Positions 58,986 to 64,000 of a stretch of 64,000 nucleotides of DNA are shown here, piece by piece. A model generated the notes under the pieces. The model worked only from the letters and a program-made list of their open reading frames with translations. It was not told the origin of the DNA and did not search any database. How positions within the stretch are numbered: the stretch's first letter is position 1; each line of letters starts with the position of its first letter. This DNA comes from Cognatiyoonia sp965661665 (GTDB taxonomy: Bacteria > Pseudomonadota > Alphaproteobacteria > Rhodobacterales > Rhodobacteraceae): contig NZ_CBFIEO010000012.1 in the NCBI RefSeq assembly GCF_965661665.1, positions 1-64,000 of the forward strand, read 5' to 3'. The position numbers were made by a program, and so were the translations under genes.

Positions 58986-60425
58986 ATGATCGAAGCCAAG
59001 TCATTCTACATCAACGGAGCTTGGGTTTCGCCCGAAACAGCGCGGGATCATGATGTGATCGATCCTGCAACGGAAGAGGTTTGCGCGGTCATCTCCCTCG
59101 GCGATCAGGCAGACACGGACAAGGCGGTAGCAGCTGCGAAAACTGCGTTCCCCGCTTGGGCAGCAACACTGCCGCATAAGCGGGCGGAGTATGCCGCGAA
59201 GATCCTTGAACAGTATAAGGCACGGTCAGAAGAAATGGCCGAAGCGATCCGCATGGAAATGGGCGCGCCAATCGATCTGGCCCGTAACAGCCAAGCACCC
59301 TGTCTGTCGTGGCATGCCGAAGGCTTTCTTGAGGCGGTTGATCAGATCGAGTGGATCAAGCCACTAGGCGATCACGCCCCCAAGGACCGCATCGCGTTGG
59401 AACCCATAGGCGTGGTTGGATTGATTACGCCTTGGAACTGGCCGATGAACCAGGTCACGCTCAAAGTGATCCCGGCTTTGATGGCCGGTTGCACGATTGT
59501 GCTGAAACCGTCGGAGGAAGCGCCGCTGTCCTCCCTCCTGTTTGCTGAATTTGTACATGACGCGGGCGTGCCAGCTGGTGTGTTCAACCTCGTCAATGGT
59601 GACGGGATGGGCGTTGGGACACAGCTTTCTGAGCATATAGACGTTGCGATGATCAGCTTCACCGGCTCCACCCGCGCGGGCAAGGCCATTTCCAAAACGG
59701 CTGCGGAGACGTTGAAGCGCGTCACCTTGGAGCTGGGCGGCAAAGGCGCGAATGTGATTTTTGCGGACGCCGATAAACGGACCGTGAAACGTGGAGTTCT
59801 GCACTGCATGCAAAACAGCGGTCAGTCCTGCAACGCGCCGACGCGGATGCTGGTTGAGGCGTCAATCTATGACCAGACGGTTGAGGAAGCGGTAGAAGTC
59901 GCAAATTCGGTCAAGGTCGGACCAACATCGGAGCCAGGTCGTCACATAGGACCCGTGGTGAACAAAACCCAATGGGACAAAATCCAAGACATGATACAAG
60001 TGGGTGTCGACGAAGGTGCGCGTTTGGTGGCGGGCGGCACCGGCCTGCCCGACGGCGTAAACCGCGGGTTTTACGTCCGGCCAACTGTCTTTGCTGATGT
60101 GTCCAACGATATGCGGATCGCGCAGGAAGAGATTTTTGGCCCCGTCCTCTCGATCATCCCGTTCGAAGATGAGGCGCAGGCCATCAAGATTGCCAACGAT
60201 ACCGAATACGGCCTAACGAATTACGTCCAATCTCAAGACGGCGCACGGCGGAATCGCATGGCCCTCGCCCTCAAATCCGGCATGGTGGAAATGAACGGCC
60301 AATCCCGCGGCCAAGGCAGCCCGTTTGGCGGTATGAAAATGTCGGGACGCGCCCGCGAAGGCGGCGTCTGGGGCATTGAGGAGTTTTTGGAAGTGAAAGC
60401 GATTTCTGGCTGGTCAAACGACTAG
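58986..60425 (+). CDS. Aldehyde dehydrogenase family protein
   Basis: 479 residues from ATG 58986, which follows AAGAGGAGAG; the open frame further upstream is not used. ALDH motifs: GLITPWNWPMNQVTLKVIPAL, VALELGG-type segment VTLELGGKGANVIFADAD with the general-base Glu, and the nucleophile Cys in MQNSGQSCNAPTRM (near 280). The C-terminal GQSRGQGSPFGGMKMSGRAREGG is the oligomerisation/NAD site. The substrate is unknown. Its 3' end overlaps the RluA-family gene by 4 bases (CTAG). Confidence 0.93.
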   Translation: MIEAKSFYINGAWVSPETARDHDVIDPATEEVCAVISLGDQADTDKAVAAAKTAFPAWAATLPHKRAEYAAKILEQYKARSEEMAEAIRMEMGAPIDLARNSQAPCLSWHAEGFLEAVDQIEWIKPLGDHAPKDRIALEPIGVVGLITPWNWPMNQVTLKVIPALMAGCTIVLKPSEEAPLSSLLFAEFVHDAGVPAGVFNLVNGDGMGVGTQLSEHIDVAMISFTGSTRAGKAISKTAAETLKRVTLELGGKGANVIFADADKRTVKRGVLHCMQNSGQSCNAPTRMLVEASIYDQTVEEAVEVANSVKVGPTSEPGRHIGPVVNKTQWDKIQDMIQVGVDEGARLVAGGTGLPDGVNRGFYVRPTVFADVSNDMRIAQEEIFGPVLSIIPFEDEAQAIKIANDTEYGLTNYVQSQDGARRNRMALALKSGMVEMNGQSRGQGSPFGGMKMSGRAREGGVWGIEEFLEVKAISGWSND

Positions 60426-61069
60426 AACAGACATTTCGCCGTTACGCGCATCCCCCTGCCTCCGTCCGGATGGCGGAATTGGAGCGTTTCGGAGTGGAGC
60501 ATCAGGCGCGGGTAGCCGCGCGCTGGACCGTCCGCATAAAAGGGATCGCCCAGAATAGGGTGGCCGATCGCCTGCATGTGGACGCGTAATTGGTGGGAGC
60601 GACCGGTTTTGGGCATCAGGCGCAGGCGCGTCTCAGTCTCTGACCTTTTCACAACGCGCCAATCCGTCACGGCAGGCTTGCCGTTCTCATGATCGACCAT
60701 CTGTTTCGGGCGGTTGGGCCAATCCACGATCAGCGGCAGGTCGACAGTTCCCTCCTTCTCCGCCACCTGTCCCCAAACCCGTCCGACGTAAGTTTTCTTC
60801 ATCTGGCGTTTCTCAAACTGAAGGCTGAGATGCCGCTGCGCATGGGGCGTCAGCGCAAAAATCATCACGCCGGACGTGTCACGGTCCAATCGGTGCACCA
60901 GCAAAGCCGTTGGAAAGGCGGCTTGGACGCGAGATATCAGGCAATCGCTGAGGTGTTCGCCCTTGCCCGGCACAGACAGCAATCCAGACGGTTTATCGAC
61001 TAAAATCACTTCATGATCCTCATGCAGAATCACAAGTGGGTCTGTCGGGGGATTGTAGGTGTCGCTCAT
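60422..61069 (-). CDS. RluA-family pseudouridine synthase
   Basis: 215 residues. The catalytic motif is LLVHRLDRDTSGVMIFALTPHAQRHLSLQFEKRQMKKTYVG, with Asp in HRLD-x-DTSG. IVDKPSGLLSVPGKG precedes it and GRSHQLRVHMQAIGHPILGDPFY follows. No S4 domain is present, fitting RluA/TruC-like short members that modify rRNA or tRNA. Exact target uncertain. The start overlaps the yggS-like gene end as ATGA (61066-61069). Confidence 0.9.
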   Translation of the reverse strand: MSDTYNPPTDPLVILHEDHEVILVDKPSGLLSVPGKGEHLSDCLISRVQAAFPTALLVHRLDRDTSGVMIFALTPHAQRHLSLQFEKRQMKKTYVGRVWGQVAEKEGTVDLPLIVDWPNRPKQMVDHENGKPAVTDWRVVKRSETETRLRLMPKTGRSHQLRVHMQAIGHPILGDPFYADGPARGYPRLMLHSETLQFRHPDGGRGMRVTAKCLF

Positions 61070-61719
61070 GCAGGGGTGCGCGCCCCAAAGATTGCGGAAC
61101 CGACGCGAATATGCGTAGCGCCCAACGCAATTGCGCTTTCGAAATCAGAGCTCATGCCCATTGAAAGCGCCGAAAGACCGTTACGTTTGGCGATCTTGCC
61201 AAGAAGCGCGAAGTGCAGACTGGGTTCTTCTGCAATCGGCGGGATACACATGAGTCCCCGCACCGGCAGATCGAGTGCTTTGCATTCCGCGATGAATGCG
61301 TCCGCGTCCGCCGGCATCACGCCGGCTTTCTGGTCTTCTTCACCAGTGTTCACTTGAATGAATAAATCGGGGCAAGACCCCACCTCCTGCGCGATCCGCG
61401 CAATGGTTTTGGCCAGCTTCGGACGATCCAACGTGTGGATGGATTGTGCAAGCTCCATCGCCTGCCGGACCTTGTTGGTTTGAAGCGGACCAATCAGGTG
61501 CAAGTCGATATTGTCATAGGTTTGACGGAAATGCGGCCATTTGCTTGCAGCTTCCTGCACCCGATTCTCCCCAAAGCAGCGATGGCCTTCTGACAACACT
61601 TTTGCCACACGCTCATTCGGTTGTACTTTCGAAACTGCTATAAGCTTGACTGTGTCAGGATCACGTCCCGCAGACTGGGCGGCTGCCGCAACCTTTGCAC
61701 GAATTTCACCCAACGACAT
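61066..61719 (-). CDS. YggS-family PLP-binding protein
   Basis: 217 residues from ATG 61719 (MSLGEIRAKV), with GGAGG upstream. The PLP lysine is in VKLIAVSKVQPNE. CFGENRVQEAASKWP, HLIGPLQTNKV and SMGMSSDFESAIALGATHIRVGSAIFG are family motifs. YggS/PLPBP keeps cellular PLP in balance and has no known catalysis. Coupled to the RluA-family gene. Confidence 0.94.
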   Translation of the reverse strand: MSLGEIRAKVAAAAQSAGRDPDTVKLIAVSKVQPNERVAKVLSEGHRCFGENRVQEAASKWPHFRQTYDNIDLHLIGPLQTNKVRQAMELAQSIHTLDRPKLAKTIARIAQEVGSCPDLFIQVNTGEEDQKAGVMPADADAFIAECKALDLPVRGLMCIPPIAEEPSLHFALLGKIAKRNGLSALSMGMSSDFESAIALGATHIRVGSAIFGARTPA

Positions 61720-61952
61720 ATCCAGCCTCCTGATTTGTATGACTCTTTTGGCACATAGGCGCATTTCTCTTCTCAGCAAGCGAAACGATTCTCTGGATAA
61801 GCCCCTAATGGTGTGTGACCTTCGTGCACCATTTGAACCGCGCCCTCAATGACTCGTGGTTATTCACTTGAGTGTGCAGGCTTTAAGGATCAGTAAAACA
61901 ACAATGTTGGTTCAACCGACATCTTCCGGAATGCAAACACGAGGGAAAATCC

Positions 61953-62966
61953 ATGAAAAGCATCCTTCTGACTTCGACAGCACTGATCGGCTTTGCCGGT
62001 GCAGCGACTGCTGGTGGTCACACATCTTTTGGCTTTAGCGGTGAAGCTTCTGCTGAATACAATACAGAGACAGGTTACTCTACATCCATCGAAGCAACTG
62101 CAACGATGACCGCTGTACTGGACAATGGTCTGACAGCAACTGCAGAGCTGACATTTGACCCCAACGAAGGCGTTACAGATGAAGTCACATCTGGCTCCAT
62201 CACTTTGTCCAACGACTCTGGGAGCCTCACATTCGGCACAGGTCTCGACGGCGCAGTCTTCACAGCAACTGGTGATGACTACCTCGACGGCATCCAGGAC
62301 GGCGAAGAAGGCGTTGACGGTGTTGTTGGCTCCATGAACGTTGGTGCTGCGACTGTAACCGTCTCCCTGCCAGTAGCTGAAGGCGGGGTCGCTTCTACAG
62401 ACGATCTCGAAATCGGTGTCACAACTGACGTTGGCGGTTTCGCCGTTGGCTTCGGTATCTTGGGCAGCGGTGACTACGCATTGACTGGTTCCGGCACTGT
62501 CGGTGGCGCAGATCTGTCCTTCGGCATGTCCAGCGACGACGAGTGGGACGTAGGTGTTGATATCACAACTGGCGCAGTTACTCTCTCCGCTTCTACAGAC
62601 GAAGCTGAAGCTTGGACTATTGGCGCAGCTTACGCTGCTGGCGAATACTCCGCTGGTATTGAATACAACGCTGACGAGACCTGGGAAGTTACTGCAGGTT
62701 ACGCTGCTGGCGGAATCGCAGTTGACGTAGCATTCACCGATGCATCCGTTATGACACTTGGCGCAACATACGATATGGGCGATGGCCTCGTAGTTGGCGC
62801 AGGTATCGAAAATGCGGACAACAACGCATATGCATTCGCTGAGTACACACTTGGCGGGGGCGCATCTGCTTACGTCGAGTACGCCGACGGTGACATGGAA
62901 GAAGTTGGTCCGTCCGAGCGTGACATCGCTGACGGCACAACTGTAGGTGTTTCCTTCGAATTCTAA
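61953..62966 (+). CDS. Outer-membrane porin-like beta-barrel protein
   Basis: 337 residues with a signal peptide (about 1-20, ending AATAGG) and an acidic, Gly/Thr/Ala-rich mature chain of alternating beta strands (GFGILGSGDYALTGSG; EYSAGIEYNADETWEVTAGYAAGG). It ends in Phe (VGVSFEF), the outer-membrane beta-barrel signature. It resembles the Rhodobacter-type porin. Codon use is distinct (many ACA, ACT, TCT, GCT codons), as in a highly expressed gene. The GAGGG ribosome binding site is good and a strong terminator follows, so it is a single gene. Confidence 0.88.
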   Translation: MKSILLTSTALIGFAGAATAGGHTSFGFSGEASAEYNTETGYSTSIEATATMTAVLDNGLTATAELTFDPNEGVTDEVTSGSITLSNDSGSLTFGTGLDGAVFTATGDDYLDGIQDGEEGVDGVVGSMNVGAATVTVSLPVAEGGVASTDDLEIGVTTDVGGFAVGFGILGSGDYALTGSGTVGGADLSFGMSSDDEWDVGVDITTGAVTLSASTDEAEAWTIGAAYAAGEYSAGIEYNADETWEVTAGYAAGGIAVDVAFTDASVMTLGATYDMGDGLVVGAGIENADNNAYAFAEYTLGGGASAYVEYADGDMEEVGPSERDIADGTTVGVSFEF

Positions 62967-62989
62967 TCGAAGTTAACAACGTGATAGTT

Positions 62990-63021
62990 AGAGCGGTCCT
63001 TTAGGGCCGCTCTTTCTTTTT
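62990..63021 (+). terminator. Rho-independent terminator of the porin gene
   Basis: AGAGCGGTCC (62990-62999) pairs with GGGCCGCTCT (63004-63013, one G-T pair) around TTTA, followed by TTCTTTTT. Confidence 0.92.
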
Positions 63022-63107
63022 GAGGGAACGGTCCCTGCCTCTTGTGACAAACGCCTTGCTTCGTTAGACATTTTGCAACGTTGACACGTCAAAGGTGGAA
63101 TTTAGGG

Positions 63108-63548
63108 ATGATGGCTTCGATCAGTTTGAAAGCAACGGCGGTATTGGCCATCTTGGCACTCCCCGCCTGCAGCACCTTGGGAAGCCTTGGCTTTGGCGCA
63201 TCCAGCAATGATGGCGCCACACGGCAAGCCTCCCGCGTGCGCGGGGCGGAGACTGTGGCCGTCAATCGCTACCTCTGGGCCGCTTCTTTGGATGTTTTGA
63301 ATTTCCTGCCAATTCAAAGCGTTGACCCCTTCACCGGCGTCATCGCGACAGGATTCGGCACACCCCCCGGCGGATCACGCGCCTATCGTGCGACGGTCTA
63401 TATCACCGATCCAGCGCTTGATGCACGGTCACTGAATGTCGCGCTTCAAACACGCAGTGGACCGGTCGCCGCAGAGACTCAGCGCGCCATTGAAGATGCA
63501 ATCCTTTCCCGCGCGCGCGAACTCCGCTCCGCCGACGGACTACTTTAA
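63108..63548 (+). CDS. DUF3576 family lipoprotein
   Basis: About 146 residues from ATG 63108 (a second ATG follows directly at 63111; the TTG at 63081 is less likely). A lipobox is at VLAILALPACSTLG. The mature region NRYLWAASLDVLNFLPIQSVDPFTGVIATGFGTPPGGSRAYRATVYITDPALDARSLNVAL matches DUF3576, which lies upstream of leuS in alphaproteobacteria. Outer-membrane location is inferred. leuS begins 72 bases downstream. Confidence 0.88.
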   Translation: MMASISLKATAVLAILALPACSTLGSLGFGASSNDGATRQASRVRGAETVAVNRYLWAASLDVLNFLPIQSVDPFTGVIATGFGTPPGGSRAYRATVYITDPALDARSLNVALQTRSGPVAAETQRAIEDAILSRARELRSADGLL

Positions 63549-63620
63549 CGGCCCACCCGCCATTGCCCTGACATGACCGCCGGGCCAATCGCCCGGCGTT
63601 TGCACATAAGAAACAAGAGA

Positions 63621-64000
63621 ATGTCCAACTACACACCTTCCGACATTGAACCGAAATGGCAGGCCGCTTGGAACGAGGCGGAGACCTTCAAAGCGGTTCG
63701 CAGCGACGACAATCCAAAGTACTACGTGCTTGAGATGTTCCCCTACCCCTCCGGCCGGATCCACATGGGTCACGTGCGGAACTACACGATGGGTGACGTG
63801 ATCGCGCGATATAAGCTGTCGACCGGTCACAATGTGCTGCACCCGATGGGCTGGGACGCTTTCGGGATGCCAGCAGAGAATGCGGCGATGGCGATTGGAG
63901 GCCATCCGAAAGACTGGACCTACCAAAACATTGCCGACATGCGCGATCAGATGAAACCGATGGGCTGGTCGCTTGATTGGACCCGCGAGTTTGCGACTTG
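63621..64000 (+). CDS. leuS: Leucyl-tRNA synthetase, 5' part (cut by window end)
   Basis: The first about 126 codons from ATG 63621 (MSNYTPSDIEPKWQAAWNEAETF). The class-I HIGH motif is in MFPYPSGRIHMGHVRNYTMGDVIARY, followed by HPMGWDAFGMPAENAAMAIGGHPKDWTYQNI, the normal N-terminal sequence of bacterial LeuRS. The gene continues beyond the window, so the CP1 editing domain and KMSKS are not seen. AAGAGA precedes the start. Confidence 0.96.
   Translation, partial: MSNYTPSDIEPKWQAAWNEAETFKAVRSDDNPKYYVLEMFPYPSGRIHMGHVRNYTMGDVIARYKLSTGHNVLHPMGWDAFGMPAENAAMAIGGHPKDWTYQNIADMRDQMKPMGWSLDWTREFAT

Noticed and set aside
1..64000. tRNA, rRNA, CRISPR array, prophage, integrase or transposase.
   Set aside because: Looked for T-loop motifs, regular short repeats and family motifs on both strands; none was found, so none is reported.

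Overview
The window is a dense piece of chromosome from an alphaproteobacterium, almost certainly a marine Rhodobacteraceae (Roseobacter group) species. This rests on several gene neighbourhoods typical of that family: the serB/serC-serA locus, the RpoE-ChrR singlet-oxygen locus with its five-gene divergent cluster, mutL-rmuC, the paired M16 peptidases next to a DUF3035 lipoprotein, the rsmB-heparinase-purH-lspA run, and rbfA-truB-rpsO-pnp. The genus cannot be fixed from the window. The number of decayed genes fits a plastic genus such as Octadecabacter or Loktanella, but that is only a guess.

Layout. 1-7 kb: an IalB-like secreted protein, rlmN, two gene fragments joined tail to tail, dapD, a dead glutamate-receptor-like channel gene, small conserved genes and dapE. 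7-12 kb: rnr, rppH, an L,D-transpeptidase and ribA. 12-18 kb: a CenR-like response regulator, serB, then divergent serC-serA (with a candidate serC leader RNA) and selU. 17.8-24.6 kb: a minus-strand operon with an ABC exporter (ATPase, double FtsX permease), an AttH/CrtC-like lipocalin, a flavin oxidoreductase and a SelD fused to an NADH-dehydrogenase-like domain. 24.7-29.6 kb: thiolase, yaaA, recQ and a histidine phosphatase. 29.6-35.7 kb: five genes (SDR, DUF3833, MFS, DUF1365, FAD amine oxidase) divergent from rpoE-chrR. 35.7-49.2 kb: rmuC, mutL, two M16 proteins, lspA, purH, heparinase, rsmB, dapB and small genes, nearly all on the minus strand. 49.3-64 kb: rbfA, truB, DUF1643, a broken RTX gene, rpsO, a fatty acid desaturase, pnp, a glycosyltransferase, a dead L,D-transpeptidase, peroxiredoxin, aldehyde dehydrogenase, rluA-type synthase, yggS, a porin, a DUF3576 lipoprotein and the 5' end of leuS.

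Functionally the window is mostly core metabolism and RNA/translation maintenance: lysine/peptidoglycan (dapD, dapE, dapB), serine (serA, serB, serC), purine (purH), riboflavin (ribA), tRNA/rRNA modification (rlmN, selU, rsmB, truB, a RluA-family enzyme) and RNA decay (rnr, rppH, pnp). Stress defence is represented by rpoE-chrR and its cluster, yaaA and peroxiredoxin.

The most unusual property is the density of recently broken accessory genes without any insertion sequence. There are in-frame nonsense codons of all three kinds (TAA, TAG, TGA), plus single-base indels, in a LOG-family fragment, a GluR0-like channel, an RTX protein, a SpoIIAA-like protein, a second L,D-transpeptidase and probably a small membrane protein. 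A DUF1674 gene also has ATA where its homologues would have ATG. Many of these lesions can be explained by single C-to-T or G-to-A changes. No tRNA, rRNA, CRISPR array, phage or transposase was seen. I found no convincing new multi-gene system; the best leads are the decay pattern, the ATA start, the SelD fusion operon and the RpoE-linked lipid/redox cluster.
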